Assembly: GCF_002632465.1 (NCBI RefSeq)
Contig: NZ_NIBS01000001.1
Location: 261,404-325,403 of the forward strand
Source: Xenorhabdus budapestensis
GTDB taxonomy: Bacteria; Pseudomonadota; Gammaproteobacteria; Enterobacterales; Enterobacteriaceae
Length of the DNA stretch: 64,000 nucleotides
Direction: 5' to 3'
In this document: piece by piece, positions 1 through 9,309 of the stretch
Layout: each line of letters opens with the position of its first letter
Position numbering within the stretch: the first letter of the stretch is position 1
Program-made: the position numbers and the translations under genes
The notes under the pieces: model-generated
What the model saw: only the letters and a program-made list of their open reading frames with translations
Told to the model about the DNA's origin: nothing
Database searches by the model: none

Positions 1-81
1 TTCCTCCCGCTGCCGCCCGACTTGCATGTGTTAGGCCTGCCGCCAGCGTTCAATCTGAGCCATGATCAAACTCTTCAATTA
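1..81 (-). rRNA. rrs: 16S ribosomal RNA, 5' end (partial)
   Basis: Read on the minus strand, this begins with TAATTGAAGAGTTTGATC and continues through the universal GGCTCAG and AACGCTGGCGGCAGGC blocks into the V1 region, so it is the first ~81 nt of 16S rRNA. The rest lies beyond the window start. The mature 5' end is placed by alignment to the E. coli sequence. The clpB-rrn adjacency is the same as at E. coli rrnG. Confidence 0.97.
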
Positions 82-227
82 AAAGTTTGCTGCTCAAAGA
101 ATTAAACTGTCTGCTGTTAGTTCATAATGAATTAACTGTTCAGTCACTCTTCAAGACTTTAATCTTTTTTGCCTTGCGGCTTTTCGATAGTGTCCTGCGA
201 GTGCCCACACAGATTGTCTGATTAACT

Positions 228-239
228 TGTTAAAGAGCG
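228..239 (-). promoter_or_regulatory. rrn leader boxA antitermination site
   Basis: On the minus strand the sequence reads GCTCTTTAACAA, identical to the core of the rRNA leader boxA that recruits NusB/NusE for antitermination. It lies about 150 nt upstream of the mature 16S 5' end, the usual leader position. Confidence 0.85.
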
Positions 240-277
240 GTGCAACCGAACATTCGTTCCGGGTTGCGAGGCTGCAT

Positions 278-305
278 ATCTTACGCTTTCCTCTCAGAGT
301 GTCAA
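278..305 (-). promoter_or_regulatory. rrn P2 promoter
   Basis: On the minus strand there is a TTGACA -35 element, a 16-bp spacer and a TAAGAT -10 element, between P1 and boxA. This is the expected place for the constitutive second rRNA promoter. Confidence 0.75.
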
Positions 306-377
306 GCCTTTATTTTCGCGGCTTTTAACTCCTGTCACGCTGATTCATTTGTGTGTTCATCGTGACAACGGAGGCGC

Positions 378-405
378 ATTATAGAGAATTTTGTGATACT
401 GGCAA
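378..405 (-). promoter_or_regulatory. rrn P1 promoter with GC-rich discriminator
   Basis: On the minus strand TTGCCA, 16 bp, then TATAAT followed directly by GCGCCTCC. The 16-bp spacer and GCGC discriminator are hallmarks of rRNA P1 promoters under ppGpp/DksA control. The stretch just upstream (406-425) is A/T-rich, like an UP element. Fis sites were not resolved. Confidence 0.85.
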
Positions 406-485
406 TAGTTATTTTAAAAAAATAGCTCGACCGACTATTTATCACTCAAATCAAGCTGGTTAGATGTATTTTTGACCTATCAAAT

Positions 486-516
486 AAAAAAGAGGTGGTT
501 TTTTCACCTCTTTTTT
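486..516 (-). terminator. Rho-independent terminator after clpB
   Basis: A 12-bp perfect stem (AAAAAAGAGGTG / CACCTCTTTTTT) with a 7-nt loop and T-runs on both strands. It lies ~105 bp beyond the clpB stop and upstream of rrn P1, so it separates the heat-shock gene from the rRNA operon. Confidence 0.85.
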
Positions 517-621
517 ATCTTTGTAAGATTTTTTTATGTTGCTTAACAACATTACTACCCAATAATTGTCTATAAAAATAACTAAATATAGAACACCACA
601 AAGTGAATTGAGTAAAAAATA

Positions 622-3195
622 TTATTGTCTTGCAATAATATGGTCATTTTCCAGATCTAATGTGACCAATTTACCTGGCATCAATTTCCCTGAAAGGATC
701 TGCTGAGCCAGCGGATTTTCAATCTCTTGTTGGATAGCCCGTTTTAATGGGCGAGCTCCATATACAGGATCAAAACCAGCGTCACTCAGTTTTTCCAAAG
801 CTGATGGGGTCATTGTGACTTGATAGCCACGCTCTTCCAAACGTTTATACAAACGCTGCAATTGGATATTCACAATAGACTTCAAATGTTCTTTTCCTAG
901 TGGATGGAACACAACAACTTCATCAATTCGGTTAATGAACTCAGGTCTGAAATGGCGACCAACTATCTCCATCACCATATCTTTCATTCCTATATAATCC
1001 AGTGCACCAAAATGCTCCTGAATCATGTCTGAACCTAAGTTAGAGGTCATAATTACAACGGTATTACGAAAATCTACTGTTCTGCCTTGACCATCAGTCA
1101 AGCGACCATCATCCAAGAGTTGTAGCAAGATATTGAAAACATCCGGATGAGCTTTTTCAACTTCATCTAATAAAATGACAGAGTAAGGGCGACGTCGCAC
1201 CGCTTCTGTCAGATATCCCCCTTCTTCATACCCAACATATCCGGGAGGAGCACCTACCAGTCTTGAAACGGTGTGTTTTTCCATAAATTCAGACATGTCG
1301 ATGCGTACCATTGCATCGTCACTATCAAACAGGAAATTAGCCAACTCCTTACACAGCTCAGTTTTACCAACCCCTGTTGGCCCTAAGAACATGAAGGAAC
1401 CTATTGGACGATTTGGATCAGATAAACCAGCACGGCTACGGCGAATTGCATTCGACACAGCATCAACAGCCTCATTTTGCCCAATTACACGCTTATGTAA
1501 TTCATGTTCCATACGTAATAATTTATCTTTTTCGCTTTCTAACATTCTGGATACAGGGATTCCTGTCCAGCGAGCAAGAATTTCAGCAATTTCAGCATCA
1601 GTAACTTTATTACGCAGCAGTCTCATTGGATGACTTTCTGCTGTTGTCGCAGCAGCAAGCTGTTTTTCCAATTCGGGTATTTTTCCATACTGAATTTCCG
1701 ACATTTTTGCCAAGTCACCGCTACGACGGGCTTTTTCTAACTCAATACGTGCATTTTCTAACTCAGCCTTAATGTTTTGAGTGCCAGTAAGCTCGGCTTT
1801 TTCTGCTTTCCACTCTTCTTCCAGCTCATAATATTCCCGTTCTTTTTCCACCAGCTCTTCATTCAACATATTCAAACGCTTTTTACTGGCATCATCCGAT
1901 TCTTTTTTTAAAGCCTGCTGCTCAAGTTTTAACTGAATAATTCGACGCTCCAGACGATCTAATGCCTCTGGCTTAGAATCCATCTGCATACGTAGACTGG
2001 CTCCAGCTTCATCAATTAAGTCAATCGCTTTGTCAGGTAACATTCGATCAGAAATATAACGATGGGATAATGTCGCCGCAGCAACAATTGCCGGATCAGT
2101 TATTTGAACATGGTGATGCAGCTCATAACGCTCTTTAAGGCCACGTAAAATAGCAATGGTGTCCTCAACAGTAGGCTCCGCAACATAAACTTTCTGAAAG
2201 CGGCGCTCTAAAGCTGCATCTTTTTCAATGTACTGACGATATTCATCTAATGTTGTCGCACCAACACAGTGCAATTCACCACGGGCCAGTGCGGGTTTCA
2301 GCATGTTGCCAGCGTCCATAGCGCCATCAGCTTTACCTGCACCTACCATCGTATGTAATTCATCGATGAACAGAATAACCGAACCTTCCTGTTTAGCGAG
2401 GTCATTCAAAACACCTTTCAGGCGTTCTTCAAATTCGCCACGGTATTTAGCCCCCGCCAACAATGCTCCCATATCAAGAGACAGCACACGTTTGTTTTTC
2501 AGTCCTTCAGGAACTTCACCATTAACAATACGTTGTGCCAGCCCTTCAACGATAGCTGTTTTCCCAACCCCAGGTTCACCGATCAGCACAGGGTTATTCT
2601 TGGTTCGACGTTGTAATACCTGAATTGTTCGACGAATCTCTTCGTCACGTCCAATCACGGGGTCTAATTTACCTTGTTCAGCCCGTTCAGTTAGATCAAT
2701 TGTGTATTTTTTCAGTGCCTGACGTTGATCTTCGGCACCTTGATCATTTACTTTTTCACCACCACGCATCTTTTCTATGGCCTTAGTGATTTTATCTTTA
2801 GTTGCTCCCGCAGCTTTCAATATGTCACCTAATGTGCCACGTTCTTCCAGCGCTGCCAGAACAAAGAGTTCAGAAGAAATGAAATTATCACCTGCTTTTT
2901 GAGCAAGCTTGTCGCACAGGTTTAAATAACGCCCTAACTCATTGGATACCTGTACATCACCGCCACTACCCTCCACTTTCGGAAATCTATCCAAAGCCAG
3001 GTTAAGCCGATCATTCAAGTTACCCGTATCAATCCCTGCGGACATCAATAAAGGACGAATTGAGCCTCCCTCCTGATTAAGCAATGCGCTCATCAAGTGG
3101 ACAGGTTCGATGAATTGATTATCACGCCCTAATGCGAGAGACTGGGCATCAGCGAGAGCAAGCTGGAATTTATTGGTAAGACGATCCAGACGCAT
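622..3195 (-). CDS. clpB: ATP-dependent disaggregase ClpB
   Basis: This Hsp100 hexameric chaperone works with DnaK/DnaJ/GrpE to extract polypeptides from cytosolic aggregates. It has 857 aa, the same as E. coli ClpB. The order is an N-terminal domain (about 1-145), a first AAA+ domain with Walker A GEPGVGKT (~206-213) and LFIDELHTM, a charged coiled-coil middle domain (~410-525), and a second AAA+ domain with GPTGVGKT (~605-612), the pore motif GYVGY and a C-terminal small domain. The coiled coil separates it from ClpA. It is monocistronic, with a sigma-32-type promoter upstream and a strong terminator downstream. The pgeF-clpB-rrn order is as in E. coli. Confidence 0.98.
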   Translation of the reverse strand: MRLDRLTNKFQLALADAQSLALGRDNQFIEPVHLMSALLNQEGGSIRPLLMSAGIDTGNLNDRLNLALDRFPKVEGSGGDVQVSNELGRYLNLCDKLAQKAGDNFISSELFVLAALEERGTLGDILKAAGATKDKITKAIEKMRGGEKVNDQGAEDQRQALKKYTIDLTERAEQGKLDPVIGRDEEIRRTIQVLQRRTKNNPVLIGEPGVGKTAIVEGLAQRIVNGEVPEGLKNKRVLSLDMGALLAGAKYRGEFEERLKGVLNDLAKQEGSVILFIDELHTMVGAGKADGAMDAGNMLKPALARGELHCVGATTLDEYRQYIEKDAALERRFQKVYVAEPTVEDTIAILRGLKERYELHHHVQITDPAIVAAATLSHRYISDRMLPDKAIDLIDEAGASLRMQMDSKPEALDRLERRIIQLKLEQQALKKESDDASKKRLNMLNEELVEKEREYYELEEEWKAEKAELTGTQNIKAELENARIELEKARRSGDLAKMSEIQYGKIPELEKQLAAATTAESHPMRLLRNKVTDAEIAEILARWTGIPVSRMLESEKDKLLRMEHELHKRVIGQNEAVDAVSNAIRRSRAGLSDPNRPIGSFMFLGPTGVGKTELCKELANFLFDSDDAMVRIDMSEFMEKHTVSRLVGAPPGYVGYEEGGYLTEAVRRRPYSVILLDEVEKAHPDVFNILLQLLDDGRLTDGQGRTVDFRNTVVIMTSNLGSDMIQEHFGALDYIGMKDMVMEIVGRHFRPEFINRIDEVVVFHPLGKEHLKSIVNIQLQRLYKRLEERGYQVTMTPSALEKLSDAGFDPVYGARPLKRAIQQEIENPLAQQILSGKLMPGKLVTLDLENDHIIARQ

Positions 3196-3233
3196 AACAC
3201 CTCCAATACTGGTCAGAATTTGCTACTGGAGAT

Positions 3234-3263
3234 TAGATAAGGTCATTCCTTAAATATTCAAGG
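3234..3263 (-). promoter_or_regulatory. Heat-shock (sigma-32) promoter of clpB
   Basis: On the minus strand CTTGAAT, a 13-bp spacer and CCTTATCTA fit the RpoH pattern CTTGAA...CCCCATNT at the standard spacing. The surrounding bases resemble the known E. coli clpB heat-shock promoter as I remember it. The site ends about 40 bp before the clpB start. Confidence 0.7.
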
Positions 3264-3324
3264 TATTCTGAAAAGTTAATTGGAGACTTTTTGCTATGCA
3301 CCAAAGATCGTCCTGTGGGATAGG

Positions 3325-4056
3325 TTATCTCAACCAGATTAAAGTTGCCATACGTCCGGTGATACCATCACGACGATAGGAAAAAAAGTTCTTCTCCTCC
3401 GAAACCGTACAAACAGTGCCCCCAAAAACTTTATTTATCCCAATAGACTGCAACTTTAATCTAGCCAGTAAATAGATATTTGCCAAAAATTTAACACCAT
3501 AAGGTGTAAAGGCTTGTTCCAGATTTGGATCGGTTGCTATAAAGGCGTCCATTACATCGCGCCCGACTTCAAATTTTTCAGGGCCAATAGCTGGCCCCAT
3601 CCATGCACAGATCATGTCAGGTTTTGCACTGAATTGAGCTACTGTATTTTCCAGCACTCCGGCAAATAATCCACGCCAGCCTGCATGAGCTGCCGCAACC
3701 TCATCTCCATTACTGGAACAAAAAAGCACAGGCAAACAATCCGCTGTCATTACAGCACAAACCTGCCCAACTCTATTTGTATAAACAGCATCAGCCTGAT
3801 TATCTTCCACTAATTGATCATTCAATCTGATGACACGCGTTCCGTGTACCTGCTCCAACCAAATAGGTTGCTGCGGCAGATGAGCATATTCAACCAAGAG
3901 TTCTCTGTTCTTCTCCACACATTCAGGGTCATCCCCAACGTGGCCACCTAAATTCAGACTATCATAAGGAGGCAGGCTGATACCTCCCGGCCGGGTTGTA
4001 CTACATGCACCAACGCTTTCAGGTTGTGCCCAGTCAGGAAAAATTAGTGGTGTCAT
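3325..4056 (-). CDS. pgeF: Peptidoglycan editing factor PgeF (YfiH)
   Basis: A cytosolic metalloenzyme of the YfiH/DUF152 family. It is described as a cleaner of mis-amidated muropeptide precursors and, for homologues, as a purine nucleoside phosphorylase or polyphenol oxidase. The 243 aa carry the family's metal ligands H71 (EQVHGT), C107 (TADCLP) and H124 (AAHAGWRG), at the E. coli positions. The start lies 3 nt after the rluD stop, so the two genes are probably translated from one mRNA. Confidence 0.95.
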   Translation of the reverse strand: MTPLIFPDWAQPESVGACSTTRPGGISLPPYDSLNLGGHVGDDPECVEKNRELLVEYAHLPQQPIWLEQVHGTRVIRLNDQLVEDNQADAVYTNRVGQVCAVMTADCLPVLFCSSNGDEVAAAHAGWRGLFAGVLENTVAQFSAKPDMICAWMGPAIGPEKFEVGRDVMDAFIATDPNLEQAFTPYGVKFLANIYLLARLKLQSIGINKVFGGTVCTVSEEKNFFSYRRDGITGRMATLIWLR

Positions 4057-4059
4057 TAC

Positions 4060-5037
4060 CTACCAATCCATCTCGTCTTTGAAAGTTTCAGCATCTGCCT
4101 TCATTACATCAATAAGTTTAACCATGTCATCCGGTAACGCTGCGTGCCATTCCATTTCAATACCTGTTATCGGATGATAAAGACGTAACATAGTGGCATG
4201 CAATGCTTGGCGATCAAAGTTGCGCATCACTTCGCGAAATTCTTCAGAAGCCCCTTTCAAAGGACGAGGCCGACCGCCATATAACGGATCACCAACCAGT
4301 GGATGTTTAATATGGGACATATGCACACGGATTTGGTGTGTTCTGCCTGTCTCCAGACGCAAACGCAAACGGGTATGTGCCCGGAAATGCTCCATGATTC
4401 GGTAGTGAGTCACTGCTGGTTTTCCCATTGGATGAACAGCCATATGCGTCCGTTTTGTTGGGTGACGGGATATCGGCTCCTCCACTGTTCCCCCCGCAGT
4501 CATATGTCCCAAAGCGATAGCTTCGTATTCACGGGTAATTTCACGCAGTTGCAGGGATTCCACCAAACGAGTCTGTGCTGGTACTGTTTTTGCGACAACC
4601 ATCAGACCCGTAGTGTCTTTATCAAGACGATGCACGATGCCTGCACGGGGAACATCTGCAATTTCAGGATAACGATATAGCAGAGCATTCAATATCGTAC
4701 CATCAGGATTCCCAGCACCAGGATGTACAACCAAGTCACGTGGTTTATTAATGACCAGAATATCGTCATCTTCATAAACAACATTCAATTCAATATCTTG
4801 TGGCTCCCAACGAGTATCCTCTTCAATAATAGCATCAATGGAAATTTCTTCGCCGCCCAGTACTTTTTCTTTTGGCTTATTAATCAATTTGCCGTTAACC
4901 TGAACTCTTTCATGCAAAATCCACTCTTTTATACGTGATCTTGAATAATCAGGGAACAATTCAGCCAGAGCTTGATCTAAACGTTGACCAAGCTGAGATT
5001 CAGCGACTGTTGCATTAAGTCGTATTTGTTGTGCCAT
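4060..5037 (-). CDS. rluD: 23S rRNA pseudouridine synthase RluD
   Basis: RluD makes pseudouridines 1911, 1915 and 1917 in helix 69 of 23S rRNA, needed for efficient ribosome assembly and termination. The 325 aa hold an N-terminal S4-like RNA-binding domain (~18-80) and the RsuA/RluA catalytic domain, with the nucleophile D139 in HRLDKDTTG and the conserved RTHQIRVH block. Length and motif positions match E. coli RluD. It is divergent from bamD, as in E. coli, and followed at 3 nt by pgeF. Confidence 0.97.
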   Translation of the reverse strand: MAQQIRLNATVAESQLGQRLDQALAELFPDYSRSRIKEWILHERVQVNGKLINKPKEKVLGGEEISIDAIIEEDTRWEPQDIELNVVYEDDDILVINKPRDLVVHPGAGNPDGTILNALLYRYPEIADVPRAGIVHRLDKDTTGLMVVAKTVPAQTRLVESLQLREITREYEAIALGHMTAGGTVEEPISRHPTKRTHMAVHPMGKPAVTHYRIMEHFRAHTRLRLRLETGRTHQIRVHMSHIKHPLVGDPLYGGRPRPLKGASEEFREVMRNFDRQALHATMLRLYHPITGIEMEWHAALPDDMVKLIDVMKADAETFKDEMDW

Positions 5038-5190
5038 ATATAATTTCTATATTTTACGTTGAGTTTTGACGGCGAGGCCGTTTCATTTAAAATAGTATGC
5101 TATTGTAACTCTATCTTTTGCCGGGAGCTTCACGGGTATTCCTTTCACGGATAGTCTCCCAGAAAACAATCAGAGGGTAATCAACACGTG

Positions 5191-5922
5191 ATGATTCGCA
5201 TGAAATATCTGGTGGCATCGGCCACATTGAGCCTAATTTTATCTGGGTGCTCCAGCAACAAAGATGCTGTTCCTGATATCCCGCCATCTCAAATTTATTC
5301 AAATGGGCAGGAAAAACTACAAAACGGTAACTATAAATTGGCTATTAAGCAATTGGAATCTCTTGATAACCGCTATCCTTTCGGGCCGTATTCTCAACAG
5401 GCTCAGCTTGACTTGATCTATTCTTATTATAAATCAGCAGAATTTCCTCTTGCGCTTGCATCTGCTGAACGTTTCATGCGTCTGAATCCAACCCATCCTA
5501 ATATAGACTACGTACTGTATATGCGGGCTTTGGTGTTACAAGCGATGGATGATAATCTCTTGCAGGATTTTTTAGGGATTGACCGTTCAGACCGTGATCC
5601 TGAAAATGCCCGGGCGGCTTTTCGCGATTTCAAACAGTTAGTGCGCTATTATCCTAACAGTCAATATTCTGCAGATGCTTATAAACGTTTAGTTTTCCTC
5701 AAAGAGCGTTTAGCCAAACATGAGCTTGCAGTTGTGCAATATTATACTAAACGCGGTGCTTATGTGGCAGTTGTCAATCGTGCAGAACAAATGTTACGTG
5801 ATTATCCCGATACTCATTCAACCAGAGAATCTCTACCTTATATGGAGAAAGCATATAAGGCATTAGGGCTTAAAGCCGAAGCAGATAAAGTCGCAGCATT
5901 AATTGCAGCTAATCCGGTATAG
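5191..5922 (+). CDS. bamD: Outer membrane assembly lipoprotein BamD
   Basis: BamD is the essential lipoprotein partner of BamA in the machine that folds beta-barrel proteins into the outer membrane. The product starts with a lipoprotein signal whose lipobox LSGC places the acylated cysteine at residue 20, followed by Ser-Ser at +2/+3, consistent with outer-membrane sorting. The mature part has tandem TPR-like helices. I chose ATG 5191 because MIRMKYLV aligns with E. coli MTRMKYLV; a GTG lies one codon upstream. The GAGGG ribosome site is 14 bp away, slightly long. Divergent from rluD. Confidence 0.95.
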   Translation: MIRMKYLVASATLSLILSGCSSNKDAVPDIPPSQIYSNGQEKLQNGNYKLAIKQLESLDNRYPFGPYSQQAQLDLIYSYYKSAEFPLALASAERFMRLNPTHPNIDYVLYMRALVLQAMDDNLLQDFLGIDRSDRDPENARAAFRDFKQLVRYYPNSQYSADAYKRLVFLKERLAKHELAVVQYYTKRGAYVAVVNRAEQMLRDYPDTHSTRESLPYMEKAYKALGLKAEADKVAALIAANPV

Positions 5923-5945
5923 AGTTTCAAAAAAGCATCAAACAC

Positions 5946-5980
5946 AAAAACAGCAGTTGTATGTATGTCTGCTGTTTTTT
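5946..5980 (+). terminator. bamD terminator
   Basis: AAAAACAGCAG and CTGCTGTTTTTT form an 11-bp stem around a 12-nt loop, ending in a T-run 24 bp after the bamD stop. Confidence 0.8.
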
Positions 5981-6155
5981 GTTTTTTAGTATCATCACCC
6001 AATGAAACCAATTTAAATTTTGGAATTGTTAACTGAGTTGATAATACCATAACTGATCGATAATGACGCATAATGCCTCTCTTAGCAACAAGTATTACCC
6101 ATATCTTCATTGTGAATCACAGTTTCACCAATCCACTTCTAAATCTCCTAATAAA

Positions 6156-6171
6156 AGTGATTTAGATCATT
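6156..6171 (+). promoter_or_regulatory. Candidate cAMP-CRP site upstream of raiA
   Basis: AGTGA-TTTAGA-TCATT matches the CRP pattern TGTGA-N6-TCACA at 7 of 10 half-site positions, including the GTGA/TCA cores. It lies ~65 bp before the raiA start. E. coli raiA is reported to respond to CRP; the role here is inferred. Confidence 0.45.
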
Positions 6172-6236
6172 CTTTTTCCACAAAAGAGCGTTATGCTGAA
6201 ACCATCGAAGACGGAGTAACATAAAGAGGTAACTAT

Positions 6237-6569
6237 ATGTTAGTAAACATTACCAGCAAACAAATGGAAATTACCCCCGCAATTCGTAGCCATGTAGAAG
6301 ACCGTCTAAACAAGTTGAATAAATGGCAAGTTAATCTAATCAATCCACATATCGTACTTTCAAAAGAACCCCAAGGATTCTTGGTTGATGCCACAATCGG
6401 CACACCAAATGGTACATTAGTTGCCAGTGCTAAACATGAAGATATGTATAAAGCTATCAATGAGTTGCTGACAAAATTAGAACGTCAACTCAATAAAGTT
6501 CAGCATAAAGGAGAAGCTCGCCGAGCAGATCATAGTGTGAAAGAGTCGAATCTTAATTTAGAGATATAG
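6237..6569 (+). CDS. raiA: Ribosome-associated inhibitor RaiA (protein Y)
   Basis: RaiA binds the 30S decoding region in cold shock or stationary phase, keeps 70S ribosomes idle and opposes 100S dimer formation. The 110 aa contain the full HPF/RaiA fold with the family blocks [20 protein letters not shown] and [12 protein letters not shown]. It lacks part of the acidic tail seen in E. coli (113 aa). The GAGG ribosome site lies 7 bp before the ATG. A terminator follows directly, so it is monocistronic. Confidence 0.96.
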   Translation: MLVNITSKQMEITPAIRSHVEDRLNKLNKWQVNLINPHIVLSKEPQGFLVDATIGTPNGTLVASAKHEDMYKAINELLTKLERQLNKVQHKGEARRADHSVKESNLNLEI

Positions 6570-6588
6570 CTACCACTTTTATTTTTTT

Positions 6589-6612
6589 AACGCGCTCAAT
6601 GAGCGCGTTTTT
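6589..6612 (+). terminator. raiA terminator
   Basis: AACGCGCTC-AAT-GAGCGCGTT followed by a T-run, 19 bp after the raiA stop. Confidence 0.85.
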
Positions 6613-6632
6613 ACTGACTCTAACACCCTTCC

Positions 6633-6691
6633 ATACCCAATAGATTTAAGATATGGCCAATGAAAGCTGCAACTTGAAAAACAACGGTTAT
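6633..6691. repeat. Shortened ERIC-type element
   Basis: Starts ATACCCAATAGATTT and ends GCAACTTGAAAAACAACGG then TTAT, the two ends of an ERIC repeat, but it is only 59 bp and lacks the central CCCCAG...CTGGGG hairpin. It looks like an internal-deletion derivative. It sits between the raiA terminator and pheL. Confidence 0.65.
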
Positions 6692-6765
6692 GTTGACATA
6701 CCTCACCAAATAGGTTAATTAAAGAACACTATTCACTCTGCAAAAATAAGATACAAACAGACGAT

Positions 6766-6813
6766 ATGATTGCTAACTTGTTTTTCTCCTTTTTCTTTTT
6801 TGCCTTCCCATGA
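6766..6813 (+). CDS. pheL: pheA operon leader peptide PheL
   Basis: A 15-codon reading frame, MIANLFFSFFFFAFP, with seven phenylalanine codons. It lies ~40 bp before a terminator hairpin in the leader of pheA. This is the structure of the E. coli pheL attenuator peptide: ribosome stalling at Phe codons when charged tRNA-Phe is scarce lets pheA be transcribed. The ribosome site is weak, and the start is the only ATG in frame. Confidence 0.9.
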   Translation: MIANLFFSFFFFAFP

Positions 6814-6882
6814 GGAGGTTTTTCGTTTTAAAAATAAAAAGAAGACGAACAGAAAAACCTCCCTACCAATGGGAGGTTTTTT
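6814..6882 (+). promoter_or_regulatory. pheA attenuator: antiterminator and terminator
   Basis: The terminator stem is AAAAACCTCCC (6853-6863) with GGGAGGTTTTT (6871-6881), ending in T-rich DNA. The same left arm can instead pair with GGAGGTTTTTC at 6814-6824, which starts right at the pheL stop codon; bases 6852-6862 are its exact 11-bp complement. These two exclusive foldings are a classical transcription attenuator controlled by pheL translation. Confidence 0.88.
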
Positions 6883-6903
6883 GTTTTATAGGCCACAGCT
6901 TAT

Positions 6904-6947
6904 ATACCTAATAGACTTAAAACTGTAATTTAAAAGATAAAAGTTAT
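6904..6947. repeat. Very short, degenerate ERIC-type remnant
   Basis: ATACCTAATAGACTTAAA at one end and GTAATTTAAAAGATAAAAG then TTAT at the other resemble diverged ERIC ends brought together. It is 44 bp, between the attenuator and pheA. Weaker match than the copy at 6633. Confidence 0.4.
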
Positions 6948-6976
6948 TTCTATAATAAAAATGTCAGGAATACACT

Positions 6977-8131
6977 ATGGAACGAGATTTAATTAACCTT
7001 CGTCAAGAAATTAGCGATATTGATGCGGATTTACTGGATCTACTCGCAAAACGCCGACAATTGGCCGGTGACATTGCACAAACCAAACTTCTCGATCATC
7101 GCCCGATACGAGATAAAAACCGAGAACGGGAATTACTGGATGCGTTAATTAATAAAGGTAAATCTCGTGGGTTAGACGGGTTTTATATTACCCGCTTGTT
7201 CCAAATGATCATTGAAGATTCTGTATTGACACAACAAGCATTGTTACAACAGTATCTGAACCAAACACCTTATGATACCGCCCGGATTACCTTTCTTGGC
7301 CCCAAAGGCTCTTATTCTCACCTTGCCGCTCGCCAATTTTCAGCACGCCATTTCAATCAATTAATTGAATGTAGCTGTCACAAATTTGCAGATATCTTTT
7401 CATTAGTGGAACTTGGTCAAGCGGATTACGGTATCCTGCCTCTCGAAAATACCAGTTCCGGAGCAATCAATGATGTTTATGACCTATTACAGCACACCCC
7501 ACTGTCTTTGGTCGGGGAGATCACTCTTCCTATCAACCACTGTTTACTGGTTGCCAAAAAAAGTGATACTTCAAAAATAAAGACGGTATACAGCCATTCC
7601 CAGCCTTTCCAACAATGCAGCCAATACCTCAATCAATTTCCACACTGGAATATTGTCTATTGTGAAAGTACAGCTGCTGCCATGCAGAAAGTAACCGAAT
7701 TAGATTCTCCAGAAGTGGCAGCATTGGGAAGTGAAGCTGGAGGAGCGCTTTATGGGCTACAAGTTTTAAAAAATAATCTGGCAAACCAACAAAATAACAG
7801 CACTCGGTTTATTGTTGTCGCCCAAAAATCTATTGAAGTATCAGATCAGGTTCCCGCTAAAACAACTTTTATTATGTACACAGGGCAACAGGCAGGAGCT
7901 CTGGTCGATACACTCATTATCTTGAAAAAAAACGATATTATTATGAGTAAATTGGAGTCACGCCCAATAAACGGTAAGCCGTGGGAAGAGATGTTTTATA
8001 TTGATGTTCAAGCCAATTTGCGCTCGATGAAAATGCAACAAGCACTAAAAGAACTATCTGAAATTACTCGCTTCTTGAAAGTATTGGGATGCTATCCTTC
8101 AGAAAATGTGATCCCAATCGATCCATACTAA
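6977..8131 (+). CDS. pheA: Bifunctional chorismate mutase/prephenate dehydratase
   Basis: The P-protein converts chorismate to prephenate and then to phenylpyruvate, the branch to phenylalanine. The 384 aa (E. coli 386) comprise an AroQ-type chorismate mutase (about 1-95), a prephenate dehydratase domain (about 102-285, with [10 protein letters not shown] and the NTSSGAIND block) and a C-terminal ACT domain whose GALV and ESRP motifs bind the feedback inhibitor phenylalanine. Expression is governed by the pheL attenuator upstream. A shared terminator separates it from the convergent tyrA. Confidence 0.98.
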   Translation: MERDLINLRQEISDIDADLLDLLAKRRQLAGDIAQTKLLDHRPIRDKNRERELLDALINKGKSRGLDGFYITRLFQMIIEDSVLTQQALLQQYLNQTPYDTARITFLGPKGSYSHLAARQFSARHFNQLIECSCHKFADIFSLVELGQADYGILPLENTSSGAINDVYDLLQHTPLSLVGEITLPINHCLLVAKKSDTSKIKTVYSHSQPFQQCSQYLNQFPHWNIVYCESTAAAMQKVTELDSPEVAALGSEAGGALYGLQVLKNNLANQQNNSTRFIVVAQKSIEVSDQVPAKTTFIMYTGQQAGALVDTLIILKKNDIIMSKLESRPINGKPWEEMFYIDVQANLRSMKMQQALKELSEITRFLKVLGCYPSENVIPIDPY

Positions 8132-8139
8132 GATAAAAA

Positions 8140-8165
8140 ACCGGATGGCAACATCCGGTCTCTTT
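8140..8165. terminator. Bidirectional pheA/tyrA terminator
   Basis: ACCGGATG-GCAA-CATCCGGT, T-rich on the plus side and with six Ts on the minus side. It lies between the convergent stops of pheA and tyrA. Confidence 0.85.
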
Positions 8166-8182
8166 TCTCCATATTCAAGCTA

Positions 8183-9304
8183 TTATACTCGGCTATCATT
8201 GGCTTGCCGTAAAAGCGTTCTACTTTCTTTCATAAATCGAATAGCCTCATCACCAAACCATTCACTCACCTGATTAAAACTCGCAATAAATGCTGTTTTG
8301 TCCTGATTTTCCAGTAATTCCAAGGCTTGTCCGAAGCTCTGGTGATAACGACGGATCACCTCAATATTTTCAGGACTGGACATAATAATGTCAGCATATA
8401 ACTGCGGATCTTGTGCAAATAACCGTCCAACCATGGCAAGTTCCAACCGATAAATAGGTGAAGACAGTGATAACAATTGCTGCAAATCGATATTTTCTTG
8501 CGTAAGATGTCGGCCATAAGAAAACGTCGTGAAATGACGTAATGCCTGAATAAAACTCATATTTTTATCGTGCTGTTCCGCACTGATTTTATGTAATCGT
8601 GCACCCCACACCAACATTTGCTCCAAAAACCATTGATATGACTCCGGTTGGCTCCCATCACAATAAACAACAACCTGTTTAGCAAAACTTCCCACATCAG
8701 GCCCAAACATAGGGTGTAATCCCAAAACTGGCCCTTTATGTACGTCAAGCATAGCCTGAAGTGGCTTCTGCTTAATAGAAGACAAATCTACCAAGATGCA
8801 TTGTTCTGGCAAAGGTGGTAAACGATGGATAATCGCTTCAGTTAAATGAATAGGTACGCTGACAATGACCATACCAGCATTAGCTAATATGTGTTCAGCC
8901 TGATCCCAATCATCTGCCTCAAGGATCCGGACTTCATAACCGGACAAGGTCAGTAAGCGATTAAATAACCTTCCCATCTTCCCAGAACCACCAACAATGA
9001 CGATAGGCCCCATTTGAGGATTGAGCTTTTTAAACCCCTTATCATTCTCACTGGCATAGGATTCCCGCATAATACGGCGCAGAATATCTTCAATTAAGTC
9101 TGGAGAGATCCCTAATGTTTCTGCCTCTTGACGGCGAGAAGCCAACATACAGGCCTCCCGCTCAGGTACATAAATCGGTAAGCCAAGTTGACTCTTAATT
9201 TCCCCCACTTCCGCTACCAGAGCTATGCGCTTAGCTAGTAAGCTCAGTAGAGCCTTATCTACCTCATCAATTTGCTCCCGCAATTGCGATAATTCTGCTG
9301 CCAT
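8183..9304 (-). CDS. tyrA: Bifunctional chorismate mutase/prephenate dehydrogenase
   Basis: The T-protein makes prephenate from chorismate and oxidises it with NAD+ to 4-hydroxyphenylpyruvate, the branch to tyrosine. The 373 aa (same as E. coli) have an N-terminal AroQ mutase (about 1-90) and a dehydrogenase domain starting with the nucleotide-binding [10 protein letters not shown] (~103-112). It follows aroF after 5 nt, so the two are one operon as in E. coli, probably repressed by TyrR through the box upstream of aroF. Confidence 0.98.
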   Translation of the reverse strand: MAAELSQLREQIDEVDKALLSLLAKRIALVAEVGEIKSQLGLPIYVPEREACMLASRRQEAETLGISPDLIEDILRRIMRESYASENDKGFKKLNPQMGPIVIVGGSGKMGRLFNRLLTLSGYEVRILEADDWDQAEHILANAGMVIVSVPIHLTEAIIHRLPPLPEQCILVDLSSIKQKPLQAMLDVHKGPVLGLHPMFGPDVGSFAKQVVVYCDGSQPESYQWFLEQMLVWGARLHKISAEQHDKNMSFIQALRHFTTFSYGRHLTQENIDLQQLLSLSSPIYRLELAMVGRLFAQDPQLYADIIMSSPENIEVIRRYHQSFGQALELLENQDKTAFIASFNQVSEWFGDEAIRFMKESRTLLRQANDSRV

Positions 9305-9309
9305 ATCGA

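Larger units (their letters stand above)
5923..6236. other. bamD-raiA intergenic region
   Basis: About 310 bp. It holds the bamD terminator near its start and a CRP-like site plus the raiA ribosome site (AAAGAGG) near its end. I see no coding sequence in the AT-rich middle. Confidence 0.6.
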
